A DNA stretch of 64,000 nt, taken from assembly GCA_044226865.1 (NCBI GenBank), contig JBGAGE010000002.1, positions 310,001 to 374,000 on the forward strand. Direction: 5' to 3'. Shown here in pieces: positions 1 through 8,741 of the stretch. The notes beneath the pieces are model-generated. The model did not search any database, was not told where the DNA came from, and worked only from the letters and a program-made list of their open reading frames with translations. Source of the stretch: TMP-86 sp044226865 (lineage in GTDB: Bacteria; Pseudomonadota; Gammaproteobacteria; Steroidobacterales; Steroidobacteraceae). The translations under genes were made by a program, and so were the position numbers. Each line of letters opens with the position of its first letter. Position 1 is the stretch's first letter.

Positions 1-320
1 CGCAGCGCCTGCTGTTCGCGAGCACCGGAGTGAAGGATCCGCAGGCTTCCGCAAATCTCTATGTCGAGGCGCTGGCGGCGCCGGATACCATCAACACCAT
101 GCCGGAGAAGACGCTGCTGGCGTTCGCCGCCGGCGGCAGGCTGGGTGCGCCGCTGGCGGCCGATGCCGGCGCCGCGCGCGCGGTGCTGGCGCAATTCCCG
201 CGGGCAGGCATCGACCTGGGCGCGCTTGCACGGCGTCTACAGGTGGATGCCGCGGATGCCTTCGTCAAATCCTGGAACGGCCTGCTGCAGCGTATAATCG
301 ACAAGGCCAGGAAGAACTGA
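1..320 (+). CDS. tal: Transaldolase, C-terminal part (5' end outside window)
   Basis: This is the last ~105 codons of a transaldolase, the pentose-phosphate enzyme that transfers a dihydroxyacetone unit from sedoheptulose-7-P to glyceraldehyde-3-P. The reading frame enters from the left edge (first full codon at base 3) and reads LLFASTGVKDP, then LYVEALAAPDTINTMPEKTL, a block typical of the TalB-like family near the end of the barrel. The Schiff-base lysine lies outside the window. The C-terminus (WNGLLQRIIDKARKN) is of the type seen both in free transaldolase and before a fused phosphoglucose isomerase, but here it ends in a stop, so there is no downstream fusion. It is followed after 21 bp by phosphoglucomutase in the same direction, so the two are probably co-transcribed. 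Confidence 0.85.
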   Translation, partial: QRLLFASTGVKDPQASANLYVEALAAPDTINTMPEKTLLAFAAGGRLGAPLAADAGAARAVLAQFPRAGIDLGALARRLQVDAADAFVKSWNGLLQRIIDKARKN

Positions 321-341
321 CGCCCACGCCGGATCACCACG

Positions 342-1988
342 ATGAGCAACAGCATCAGCCCGCTCGCGGGTCAACCCGCCACCGCAGCGCCCCTGGTCGA
401 CGTGCCACGGCTGATCGACGCCTACTACCAGGTCAAGCCCGACGTCTCCGTTCCCACGCAACGGGTGGCCTTCGGCACATCGGGACATCGCGGCGTGTCC
501 TTCGAAGCCTCCTTCAACGAGGCGCATGTGCTCGCCATCACGCAGGCCATCTGCAACTTCCGTTCCGGCCACGGCATCGACGGGCCGCTGTTCCTCGGCA
601 TCGACACGCATGCGCTGTCGGGACCCGCGTTTCAATCGGCGCTCGAGGTGCTCGCCGCCAACGACGTCACGGTGATGATCTCCAAGGGCGGGGAATACAC
701 GCCCACGCCCGCGGTGTCGCACGCCGTGCTGGTGCACAACCGCGGCCGCCGCGCCCGCCTGGCCGACGGCATCGTGGTCAGCCCCTCGCACAATCCTCCC
801 GATAGCGGCGGCTTCAAGTACAACCCGCCCAATGGCGGTCCTGCGGACACCGACGTCACCAAGTGGATCGAGAACCAGGCCAACGAATTGCTCAAGGAGC
901 GCCTGCGCGGCGTCCAGCGCCTGCCGCTGCAGCAGGCGCGCCGCGCGGCCACCACCCAGGAGCACGACTATCTCGCGCATTACGTCGATGACCTGCGGCA
1001 TGTGATCGATTTCGAACTGATCCGCTCCAAGGGTGTGCGCATGGGCGTGGACCCGCTCGGCGGCGCGGGTGTGCATTACTGGGCGCGCATCGCCGAGGTG
1101 CATGGCATCGACCTGCACGTGGTGCGCGACACCGTCGATCCCACGTTCTCCTTCATGACGCTCGATTGGGACGGGAAGATCCGCATGGATCCTTCTTCCG
1201 CCCATGCCATGCGCTCGCTCATCGGCTTGAAGGACCAGTTCGACGTCGCCTTCGCCTGCGACACCGACCACGACCGCCACGGCATCGTCACGCGCTCCAA
1301 GGGCCTGTTGCCCGCCAATCATTACCTGGCGGTGTGCATCGATTACCTCTTCCGCCACCGGCCGCAATGGAAGAGCAGCGCCGCGGTGGGCAAGACCATG
1401 GTGAGCAGCGCCATGATCGATCGCGTTGCGCAAGCGGTGCAGCGCCCCCTGTACGAGGTCCCGGTGGGATTCAAATGGTTCGCCGACGGCCTGTACAAGG
1501 GCGAACTGGGCTTCGGCGGCGAGGAGAGTGCCGGCGCGAGCTTCCTGCGAAATGACGGCACGGTGTGGACCACCGACAAGGACGGATTGATTCCGGGTCT
1601 GCTGGCCGCGGAAATGCTGGCGCGCGAGGGCGAGGATCCGGGCCAGCGCTATGCGCGCCTCACACGCTCCCTCGGAGAGCCGCATACCGGGCGCATGGAT
1701 GCACCGGCCAACGCCGCGCAGAAGCAGAAGCTCGGCAAGATCACGCCGCAGCAATTGCAGATCACACACCTGGCCGGCGAGCCCATCCAGGCCGTGCTCG
1801 ACCGTTCGCCCGCCAATGGTGGCGCGCTCGGCGGCATCAAGGTGGTGGCCGCGAACGGCTGGTTCGCCGCGCGGCCTTCCGGAACCGAGGACATCTACAA
1901 GATCTACGCCGAGAGCTTCCTCAGCGAGGCGCACCTGCAGACGCTGTTCCAGGAAGCGCAGCGCGTGGTGGACGCCACGATCGCCTGA
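342..1988 (+). CDS. pgm: Phosphoglucomutase, alpha-D-glucose phosphate-specific
   Basis: A 548-residue protein of the length of E. coli Pgm (546 aa). It interconverts glucose-1-P and glucose-6-P, linking glycolysis to glycogen, trehalose and surface-sugar synthesis. Visible motifs are the N-terminal substrate loop FGTSGHRG (around residue 45), the phosphoserine loop VVSPSHNPPD (around 150), the metal-binding loop DTDHDRHG (around 310), the sugar-binding GEESAGASF (around 395) and the C-terminal phosphate loop ARPSGTED (near 515). All four active-site regions are intact. The ATG follows the transaldolase stop by 21 bp, so shared transcription is likely. It ends convergent with an oppositely oriented flavoprotein gene. 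Confidence 0.95.
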   Translation: MSNSISPLAGQPATAAPLVDVPRLIDAYYQVKPDVSVPTQRVAFGTSGHRGVSFEASFNEAHVLAITQAICNFRSGHGIDGPLFLGIDTHALSGPAFQSALEVLAANDVTVMISKGGEYTPTPAVSHAVLVHNRGRRARLADGIVVSPSHNPPDSGGFKYNPPNGGPADTDVTKWIENQANELLKERLRGVQRLPLQQARRAATTQEHDYLAHYVDDLRHVIDFELIRSKGVRMGVDPLGGAGVHYWARIAEVHGIDLHVVRDTVDPTFSFMTLDWDGKIRMDPSSAHAMRSLIGLKDQFDVAFACDTDHDRHGIVTRSKGLLPANHYLAVCIDYLFRHRPQWKSSAAVGKTMVSSAMIDRVAQAVQRPLYEVPVGFKWFADGLYKGELGFGGEESAGASFLRNDGTVWTTDKDGLIPGLLAAEMLAREGEDPGQRYARLTRSLGEPHTGRMDAPANAAQKQKLGKITPQQLQITHLAGEPIQAVLDRSPANGGALGGIKVVAANGWFAARPSGTEDIYKIYAESFLSEAHLQTLFQEAQRVVDATIA

Positions 1989-2006
1989 GGGGCAGCCCTC
2001 GATGGC

Positions 2007-2029
2007 GGGCGCGCGTCGCGCGCACGCCC
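2007..2029. terminator. GC-rich hairpin between convergent genes
   Basis: GGGCG plus CGCG pair with CGCG and CGCCC around a 3-base loop, with a 2-base bulge. It sits in the 49-bp gap between the convergent pgm and flavoprotein genes, where a shared terminator would be expected. There is no clear U-tract on either strand, so this is a weak call. Confidence 0.35.
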
Positions 2030-2037
2030 TCACCCGT

Positions 2038-3891
2038 TCACACGTTCAGGTCGTTCACTGCACGCCAGGCCTGGTCGATGGCCGCGTCGGTGTACGCGGC
2101 CGCCGCCGCATCCGCATTGGCAATGGCAATGCTGCCGAAGGGTTGCCTGCCGATCACATGGGGACGCTGCGCCTCGGGCACGTGCGGATCGAACAATCCA
2201 TTGAACTCATGGGCATAGCCGTGTGGCCAGCGATTTACCGTGATGGCGGTGATGTCGCGCGCCGGATCGAATCCGCCGCCGCCGAGCATGCGCCCGAATT
2301 GCTCGCGCATCTCCCGTTCGTAGGTCTCGAAGCTGGTCGCCAGGATCTCCGCGCGCCCGACCTTGTTCTGCTCGTGCTCGCTCAAGCCCGGCGCGCACGG
2401 CGTGCGGGTCACATGCGCCACCGTCGGCTCGCGCGGATCGCGGGCGACTTCGTAGGCGCCGATGCGCACGGCTTCATTGAGGCGTGCGTCCGAATAATAG
2501 CAGCCCGGCGCGTAGATGCGGTTGACGCCGAGCTTGACGAAGGGCTGCCAATCACGCAGCGCCACCGACACATACAGCAGCGGCACCTTGGACGCCGCAT
2601 GCAGCGCCGCCTTCTGCGCTTCGGGCAATTCGGGGCACAGATACGGGATCACCATGTTCCAGCAGGCCAGCACGCAATGCCGGGCGCGCACGGTCTCGGC
2701 CTTGCCGCCGCGCACGTAGGTGAGTTGCACCCCGCCGCGTCCCGCACCATCCTCGTGGTGCACGCGAATGGCGGTCGAATTCAGGCGAATACGCACCGGC
2801 GCGCCGCGCCGATCGAGGGCGCCGTAGTCGGCGCGCGCGGTCACCAGGTTCTCGACGCCGGCACCCGGAATGGCCTGCGGCACGAGCCGCCGCACCAGCG
2901 AGCGCGCCACGGTGGCGTTGCCATCGGGAAAATGCACCACCGGCGTCCAGCCATGATCGGCGGCGCCGGCCGGCGTGTAGCCCATTTCCGGCGTGGATCC
3001 GGGCTGCAGGTTCAAACCCTGGAAGCCCGGCATGCCCGCGCCCCAGCAATCCAGCGCGGAGACCGCATCGGCGCCCACGCCCCACAGGCCGTGGGTGATC
3101 TTGCGGTAGAAGTCGGCCACTTTCGGGTCGGCGTGCAATACCTCGAGCAGGAAGCGCTCATAACTGGTGCGCGCCAACCGTGCCTTCTTGGCATCCGAGT
3201 CCAGGCCCGGCATCGGGTCCTCGGTGCCTTCCTCGATGCGCACCAGGTCGCGCTTCACCGCGTCCGACAGCGGCGCACCGGCCAGCGCCTGCGCCGCCGG
3301 CATGTCATCGGGACGGCGGATGAGGCGGTCCGCGCCAAAGGTTTCGCGATCGAAGAACACCGCGTTTGCCAAGCCCCTGTCGGCGTAGAACTGCTTGTCC
3401 TCGAGCGTCGACTCCCAGCGCTTGCGGTCAATGCCAACCGCCTTGAGCAGCCCATCGGCCACCTCGCTGTAAGGCGTGGGACTCTCGATGCTGAGGGTGC
3501 CGCCGTTCATCAGCATCAGGCGGTTGCCGGCCTGGAATTCGTTGCGGCGCGCATGACCGCCGAAGTCATCGTGATTGTCCACGATCAGGATGCGCGCGGC
3601 CGGTTTGGCCGACAGGTAGAAATGCGCCGCGGACAAGCCGCTGATCCCCGCACCCACCACCACCAGGTCGTAGGCCTCGCCCGTGTCGCGGCCGGCGCCG
3701 TAGGAATGCCCGTCGCGCAGCGCATGCGCAACATCGAAGGAACCCGGATGACTGCCGCGCAATCCGGTGAGCGCCGGCGGATAGGTCGTGGACGGCTTGC
3801 CCCCCGCCAGCAGGGCGGATGGCAGCAGCGGCAGCGCAGCGGCGACGGCAGCGCCCTGCAGGAAGTCGCGGCGCGACACCGGCCGGTTCAT
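2038..3891 (-). CDS. Tat-exported FAD-dependent amine-oxidase-like protein (spermidine-dehydrogenase-like)
   Basis: A 617-residue flavoprotein. The ATG at 3891 is chosen because it places the twin-arginine motif SRRDFLQGA right at the N-terminus; the open frame further upstream is not protein-like. After the signal comes YPPALTGLRGSHPGSF, then a Rossmann FAD-binding motif VVVGAGISGL (residues ~78-87) and DNHDDFGGHARRNEF. This architecture and length match bacterial periplasmic flavin oxidoreductases that include Pseudomonas spermidine dehydrogenase SpdH (established for that family). The substrate here is inferred and could be another polyamine or amine. The gene is monocistronic and divergent from glycerol kinase, sharing a 172-bp intergenic region. 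Confidence 0.65.
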   Translation of the reverse strand: MNRPVSRRDFLQGAAVAAALPLLPSALLAGGKPSTTYPPALTGLRGSHPGSFDVAHALRDGHSYGAGRDTGEAYDLVVVGAGISGLSAAHFYLSAKPAARILIVDNHDDFGGHARRNEFQAGNRLMLMNGGTLSIESPTPYSEVADGLLKAVGIDRKRWESTLEDKQFYADRGLANAVFFDRETFGADRLIRRPDDMPAAQALAGAPLSDAVKRDLVRIEEGTEDPMPGLDSDAKKARLARTSYERFLLEVLHADPKVADFYRKITHGLWGVGADAVSALDCWGAGMPGFQGLNLQPGSTPEMGYTPAGAADHGWTPVVHFPDGNATVARSLVRRLVPQAIPGAGVENLVTARADYGALDRRGAPVRIRLNSTAIRVHHEDGAGRGGVQLTYVRGGKAETVRARHCVLACWNMVIPYLCPELPEAQKAALHAASKVPLLYVSVALRDWQPFVKLGVNRIYAPGCYYSDARLNEAVRIGAYEVARDPREPTVAHVTRTPCAPGLSEHEQNKVGRAEILATSFETYEREMREQFGRMLGGGGFDPARDITAITVNRWPHGYAHEFNGLFDPHVPEAQRPHVIGRQPFGSIAIANADAAAAAYTDAAIDQAWRAVNDLNV

Positions 3892-4063
3892 GCCCAATTC
3901 ACGGTCGCGGGAATTTCTCGGACGGCGTTTCTTCAAGATGGGGTCCTGTGACGATGCGCGTGAGCTGCGATCGGGACACCCTACACGTGGGCGCGCGCGC
4001 CGGTCAAACGCAAGCCCCGGCGGTTTTGGGTAGGATGCGCGCATCGCACCAACGAATGGTCAC

Positions 4064-5575
4064 ATGATGCGCTACGTCGGCAGCCTGGATCAGGGCACCA
4101 CCAGCACCCGCTTCATCCTGTTCACACATGAAGGGCGTATTCACGCGACTGCGCAGATGGAGCATGCGCAATCGTTCCCGCGCCCCGGTTGGGTGGAACA
4201 CGATCCGCTGGAGATCTGGCGCAATACCCAGAGCGTGATCACGCAGTGCCTGTCGCAGGCCCAGGTCGAGGTTCGCCACCTGGCGGCCGTGGGCATCACC
4301 AACCAGCGCGAGACCTGCGTATTGTGGAACCGGCTGAGCGGCGCACCGGTGCACCCTGCCATCGTCTGGCAGGATACCCGCACCGATGCAGCCGTGGCGC
4401 GATGCGTCGCGGACGGCGTGGGAGATCGCGTACGCGCGCTCACCGGCCTGCCGCTCGCCACGTATTTCAGCGCCTTGAAATTGCAATGGATGCTGGATCA
4501 GGTGCCCGGCGCGCGAGCCGCGGCGGGACGTGGCGAACTCCTGTTCGGCACCATGGACACCTGGCTCGCCTGGAATCTCACGGGCGGCTCGAATGGCGGC
4601 CTGCACATCACCGATGTCAGCAACGCCAGCCGCACGCAGCTGCTGAACCTCGCGACCCTGCAATGGGACGATGAGTTGCTGCGCTTGTTCCGCATCCCGC
4701 GCGCCCTGCTGCCGCGCATCGTTGCGTGCAGTGCGGTGTACGGCGCGGTGGCATCCGGGCCATTGGCCGGCGCGCCCTTGAGCGGCATGCTCGGCGACCA
4801 ACAGGCGGCACTGATGGGACAGGCTTGCCTGGAACCGGGCATGGCGAAGAACACCTATGGCACCGGCTGCTTCATGCTCATGAACACCGGCACCACGCCG
4901 GTTCCTTCCACCGCCGGATTGCTGACCACCGTAGCCCATCAATTGGGCACCGCACCGGCGCACTACGCGCTGGAAGGCTCGGTGGCCATCGCCGGCGCGC
5001 TGGTGCAATGGCTGCGTGACAACCTGCGCATCATCGCGCGCAGCGATGAGATCGAAGCGCTGGCCGCGCAGGCCGCCGACAACGGCGATGTGTACTTCGT
5101 GCCGGCCTTCTCGGGGCTGTACGCGCCGCATTGGCAGCCGCGCGCGCGCGGCGCCATCCTCGGACTGACGCGCTTCGCGGGGCGCGAGCACCTGGCGCGC
5201 GCCGCGCTCGAAGCCAGCGCCTTCCAGACGCGCGAAGTGCTCGAGGCCATGCAGCGCGATTCGGGACTCGCCATCCGCGAGCTGCGGGTCGACGGCGGCA
5301 TGGTGGTGAACGAACTGCTGATGCAGTTCCAGGCCGACCTGCTCGACGTGCCGGTCATCCGTCCGCAGGTGCGTGAGACCACCGCGCTGGGTGCGGCCTA
5401 TGCGGCCGGCCTCGCGGTGGGCTTTTGGCGGGATGGCGGCGACGTACAGCGCAATTGGCGCGAGGACAAACGTTGGCTGCCGCACATGCCGCGGGACGAA
5501 CGTGACCGCCTGTACCGGCGATGGCAACATGCCGTCGGCAAATCCATGGACTGGCTCGCGCCCGCGGGCGGTTGA
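4064..5575 (+). CDS. glpK: Glycerol kinase
   Basis: A 503-residue FGGY kinase that phosphorylates glycerol to sn-glycerol-3-phosphate with ATP. The diagnostic N-terminal LDQGTTSTRFILF phosphate loop is present, as are the substrate-binding QSFPRPGWVEHDP, the second ATP-domain GDQQAALMGQ and YGTGCFMLMNTG, and VDGGMVVNELLMQFQADLL near residue 410. Length matches E. coli GlpK (502 aa). Two ATG codons at 4064 and 4067 are both possible starts. No glpF, glpD or glpR is adjacent, so glycerol uptake and oxidation genes must lie elsewhere. It converges on the M28 peptidase gene with a 32-bp gap. Confidence 0.95.
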   Translation: MMRYVGSLDQGTTSTRFILFTHEGRIHATAQMEHAQSFPRPGWVEHDPLEIWRNTQSVITQCLSQAQVEVRHLAAVGITNQRETCVLWNRLSGAPVHPAIVWQDTRTDAAVARCVADGVGDRVRALTGLPLATYFSALKLQWMLDQVPGARAAAGRGELLFGTMDTWLAWNLTGGSNGGLHITDVSNASRTQLLNLATLQWDDELLRLFRIPRALLPRIVACSAVYGAVASGPLAGAPLSGMLGDQQAALMGQACLEPGMAKNTYGTGCFMLMNTGTTPVPSTAGLLTTVAHQLGTAPAHYALEGSVAIAGALVQWLRDNLRIIARSDEIEALAAQAADNGDVYFVPAFSGLYAPHWQPRARGAILGLTRFAGREHLARAALEASAFQTREVLEAMQRDSGLAIRELRVDGGMVVNELLMQFQADLLDVPVIRPQVRETTALGAAYAAGLAVGFWRDGGDVQRNWREDKRWLPHMPRDERDRLYRRWQHAVGKSMDWLAPAGG

Positions 5576-5607
5576 GCGATCCGAAGCTGCGCCCGCGAGC
5601 GCGGTTG

Positions 5608-6996
5608 CTATTTCGGTGGCGGTTGACCGCCCGGCAGCCACGCGGGACGGAAGGTCGAGTCCGCCAGCCACCGCACCGGCCCCAGCATGGACTGGATGGA
5701 ATCGGTCATGTGGCGGAAGTCGATGTGCGCGATGTCATCATCGGGCTGGTGGTATTGCGCATGCAATCCGAAACTCGACACTGTCTGCGCAATCACGCCG
5801 CGGCGCGCCAGGGTGATGTTGTCCGAGCGCATGAAGAATTTCTCCTTCGGATGCGGATCGCCGACCAGGCGCGCACCGTGCGCGGCCAGCGCCGGCCCGA
5901 GATTGGTGCGTTCCCATCCGGTCAACCACAGCGTGTGATCGGCCACTGCAGGGTCCGAGCGGCCGATCATTTCGAACTCGAGGTTGGCGATGATGGCATC
6001 GACAGGCACCGTATGCCTGGCGAGAAAATGGCGCGCGCCGATGCTGCCCACTTCCTCGCTGCCGAAGAACGCGAACACGATGCTGCGCTTCGGCCGCGGC
6101 TGCCGTGCCAGTGCTTCCGCCAGGCTCAACACCGCAATGCTGCCCGAGGCATCGTCATCGGCGCCGTTGTAGATGCGGTCGGCGCCCTCCGCCGCCGCCC
6201 CCAGGTGATCCAGGTGAGCCGTCAGCAGGATCACCTGCTTGCCGCGGACGGCATCGGTGCCGGGGAGCGACCCCACGGCATTCCAGGTGCGGCTCGTGGC
6301 CTCCTGCGTCCGCGCACTGAATTGCACAGGAGTCCCCGCAGGCATGGCCGCCAATTGATCGTAGGCGGCAGCGCTCAAGAGGATCTGCACCGGCGACGGC
6401 GTGGCCGGTGCGGCCGTGTCGATGCCTGCCAGGCGCGCGCCGCCGACGTTCAACGGCCGGCCCGCGAGCGAACCCCACAGCGAGCGCAACTGCGCGTTCT
6501 CGCGCCACAGCACCACCGCGGCGGCATCCAGCCCGGCGGCATTTTCCGGGTCTGCGCCGGCCGGCATCAGCAGGACCGAGCCGCCGGCAGCCGCGGTCCC
6601 CGGCTTGAATTTCTGCAACGGACCCGCCGCCGCTGCCGCGTCCAGGCCCAACACCAGCATCTGTGTCCCGTGCTGGAGGCGTTCGTTGCCGGCCCGCAGC
6701 TCCGGCGTGCCTTCGACCTGCGTGCGTGAGAGGTTCACGGTCTGGACGAATCCGCCCTCATCCCCCAGCGGCGTCAGGCCCGCGGCGCGCATGCGCGAGG
6801 CCAGGTACTGCGCGGCGATCCATTCATCGCGGGTGCCGCTGCCGCGGCCATTGAGCGCATCGCCGGCCAGGAACTCCATGTGCGCGCGCACGCTGCGCTC
6901 GTTGACGGTGGCGGCGCCACCGGATACGCGGGAGCCCACGTCGGCGGCAACGGCGCCGGTGGCCAGCATCGAGGCCGTGAGCAACAGGTATCGCAT
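5608..6996 (-). CDS. Exported M28-family zinc aminopeptidase
   Basis: A 462-residue secreted metallopeptidase. The ATG at 6996 is preferred over 7008 because GAGG lies 6 bases before it and the signal peptide (MRYLLLTASMLATGAVAA) then begins directly. Di-zinc ligands of clan MH are visible: TAHLDHLG, NGADDDASGS, the catalytic/ligand glutamates in FFGSEEVGS, EFEMIG and the final His in YHQPDDD. A PA-type insert probably occupies residues ~130-230. It likely trims N-terminal residues of peptides in the periplasm or outside the cell. It is followed by nothing in the same direction before the convergent glpK; a GST gene lies 33 bp upstream on the same strand and may be co-transcribed. Confidence 0.85.
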   Translation of the reverse strand: MRYLLLTASMLATGAVAADVGSRVSGGAATVNERSVRAHMEFLAGDALNGRGSGTRDEWIAAQYLASRMRAAGLTPLGDEGGFVQTVNLSRTQVEGTPELRAGNERLQHGTQMLVLGLDAAAAAGPLQKFKPGTAAAGGSVLLMPAGADPENAAGLDAAAVVLWRENAQLRSLWGSLAGRPLNVGGARLAGIDTAAPATPSPVQILLSAAAYDQLAAMPAGTPVQFSARTQEATSRTWNAVGSLPGTDAVRGKQVILLTAHLDHLGAAAEGADRIYNGADDDASGSIAVLSLAEALARQPRPKRSIVFAFFGSEEVGSIGARHFLARHTVPVDAIIANLEFEMIGRSDPAVADHTLWLTGWERTNLGPALAAHGARLVGDPHPKEKFFMRSDNITLARRGVIAQTVSSFGLHAQYHQPDDDIAHIDFRHMTDSIQSMLGPVRWLADSTFRPAWLPGGQPPPK

Positions 6997-7029
6997 GTCA
7001 AACCTCATGTGTGCAGGCGGCCAGCTGCA

Positions 7030-7653
7030 TCACGCCGGCAGGAGCGCGCGCACGCGCGCCAGCCACGCGTGTACACGCGCGCATTCCGCCGGCACCAGCT
7101 CCTTGCTCCAGCCGGCGAAATCGGTGATGACCAGGGCGTTGATGTCGGCAAAGGTCAGCGCATTGCCGACCAGGAAATCGCGCGCCTGCAGATGCCGCTC
7201 CAGGTAGCGCCAAAAGCGCTGCAGGCGCTGGCGGCCGCGCGCCTCCAACTCGGGGATCTGCTCCACGGCCTCCGGCCCCGGCAGTGCGCGGCCCTTCATG
7301 GCGGCACTGCGATTGCGCAACACATCGGCGGCCGGCATGAAGCCATCGGCGAAGGACATGTGCTCCCAGCTCAGCACCTGCGCCTGCTGCAAGGGATGGG
7401 TGCCGAGCAACGGACGCTGCGGGTAGAGGGATTCCAGGTACCAGCAGATGGCGATGCCGTCGCACAGCACGGTGCCGTCATCGAGCTGCAGCGCCGGCAC
7501 GATGCAGCGCGGATTGACGGCGCGATAGGCATCTCCCAGCTGTTCGTTCTCGCGCAGATTGACCTGCACCTTGGGAATGTCGATGCCCTTGTAGGCGAGG
7601 AACAGGTTCACGCGCCGCGGATTGGGAGCGGCATCATAGGTATAGAGCTTCAA
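7030..7653 (-). CDS. Glutathione S-transferase family protein
   Basis: A 207-residue protein with an N-terminal thioredoxin-like domain (KLYTYDAAPNPRRVNLFLAYKG, with NPRCIVPALQLDDGTVLCDG carrying the cis-Pro and the gamma-glutamyl-binding region) and an all-helical C-terminal domain. The start is taken as TTG at 7653: GGGGGAT lies about 5 bases before it, and it places the first beta-strand at the N-terminus as in the family. An upstream in-frame ATG at 7704 would add a 17-residue unlike-family tail. The likely role is glutathione conjugation or detoxification in the cytoplasm; the substrate is unknown. It is divergent from cobS. Confidence 0.8.
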   Translation of the reverse strand: MKLYTYDAAPNPRRVNLFLAYKGIDIPKVQVNLRENEQLGDAYRAVNPRCIVPALQLDDGTVLCDGIAICWYLESLYPQRPLLGTHPLQQAQVLSWEHMSFADGFMPAADVLRNRSAAMKGRALPGPEAVEQIPELEARGRQRLQRFWRYLERHLQARDFLVGNALTFADINALVITDFAGWSKELVPAECARVHAWLARVRALLPA

Positions 7654-7741
7654 GCGACATCCCCCGCATGGCCGCCGGCGCCGGGGAGGCGCGGACGCAT
7701 CCACCAGCGTCGCGGTTGGTCAACTGCACGACGCCGATTGA

Positions 7742-7747
7742 TATTAT
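7742..7747 (+). promoter_or_regulatory. Possible -10 element of cobS with a very short leader
   Basis: TATTAT lies 10 bases before the cobS ATG (7758). Transcription starting 6-8 bases downstream would leave a leader of only a few bases. No Shine-Dalgarno is present before the ATG, which fits a near-leaderless mRNA. The -35 is weak. Confidence 0.3.
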
Positions 7748-7757
7748 CATTCCACTC

Positions 7758-8741
7758 ATGAACAACGCCGACGATCTGTCAAATGCGGTACCCGACACCG
7801 AACTGAGCGCGCGCAGCTTCGGTATCGACAGCGACATGCGCGTGCCCGCCTTCAGCCGCCGCAGCGAATACGTGCCGGAATCCGATCCCGGCTATTGCTT
7901 CGACCGGGAGACGACGCTTGCCATCCTCGCCGGCTTCGCCTTCAACCGCCGCGTGATGGTGCAGGGCTACCATGGCACCGGAAAATCCACCCACATCGAG
8001 CAGGTGGCGGCACGCCTGAACTGGCCGATGATCCGCATCAACCTGGACGGCCACGTCAGCCGCATCGACCTCATCGGCCGCGATGCCATCGTGTTGCGCG
8101 ACGGCCAGCAGGTGACCGAATTCCGCGAGGGGCTCCTGCCCTGGTCGATCGCCCGGCCCGTGGCGCTCACCTTCGATGAGTACGATGCGGGGCGCCCCGA
8201 TGTGATGTTCGTGATCCAGCGCATCCTGGAGGCCAGCGGCAAGCTCACCTTGCTGGACCAGAACCGCGTGATCAGCCCGAATCCCTTTTTCCGCCTGTTC
8301 GCCACCAGCAACACCATCGGCCTTGGCGATGCCAGCGGCCTCTACCACGGCACGCAGCAGATCAACCAGGGGCAGATGGACCGCTGGTCCATCGTCACCA
8401 CGCTCAACTACCTGGAGCATGACGCCGAGGCCGCCATCGTGCTCGCCAAGGTGAAGGGCTATGACAGTGCGGAAGGCCGCGCGCGCATCATGGCCATGGT
8501 CCGCGTCGCCGACATGACGCGCAATGCGTTCATGAACCGCGACATCTCCACGGTGATGAGCCCGCGCACCGTGATCAGCTGGGCGGAGAACACGCTCATC
8601 TTCGGAGATCCCGGCTACGCCTTCCGCGTCACCTTCCTGAATAAATGCGATGAAATGGAACGCGCCACCGTGGCGGAGTTCTACCAGCGCGCCTTCGGCA
8701 AGGACCTGCCCGAAGCCGCCTCGCGCGTGACCGTCGTTTGA
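7758..8741 (+). CDS. cobS: CobS-type AAA+ ATPase (cobaltochelatase small subunit family)
   Basis: A 327-residue MoxR-class AAA+ ATPase, close in length to Pseudomonas denitrificans CobS (332 aa). Walker A is GYHGTGKST (around residue 80), Walker B is ALTFDEYDA (around 140), and sensor 1 is FRLFATSNT. In the aerobic cobalamin pathway CobS and CobT form the ATP-driven chaperone that works with CobN to insert cobalt into hydrogenobyrinic a,c-diamide (established). Here cobT follows with a 4-base TTGA overlap, but no cobN or other corrin gene is in the window. The pair may act in cobalamin synthesis encoded elsewhere or as a repurposed AAA/vWA module. Confidence 0.88.
   Translation: MNNADDLSNAVPDTELSARSFGIDSDMRVPAFSRRSEYVPESDPGYCFDRETTLAILAGFAFNRRVMVQGYHGTGKSTHIEQVAARLNWPMIRINLDGHVSRIDLIGRDAIVLRDGQQVTEFREGLLPWSIARPVALTFDEYDAGRPDVMFVIQRILEASGKLTLLDQNRVISPNPFFRLFATSNTIGLGDASGLYHGTQQINQGQMDRWSIVTTLNYLEHDAEAAIVLAKVKGYDSAEGRARIMAMVRVADMTRNAFMNRDISTVMSPRTVISWAENTLIFGDPGYAFRVTFLNKCDEMERATVAEFYQRAFGKDLPEAASRVTVV

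Noticed and set aside
237..2033. Long minus-strand open frame opposite pgm
   Set aside because: High-GC antisense shadow of phosphoglucomutase; no domain pattern.
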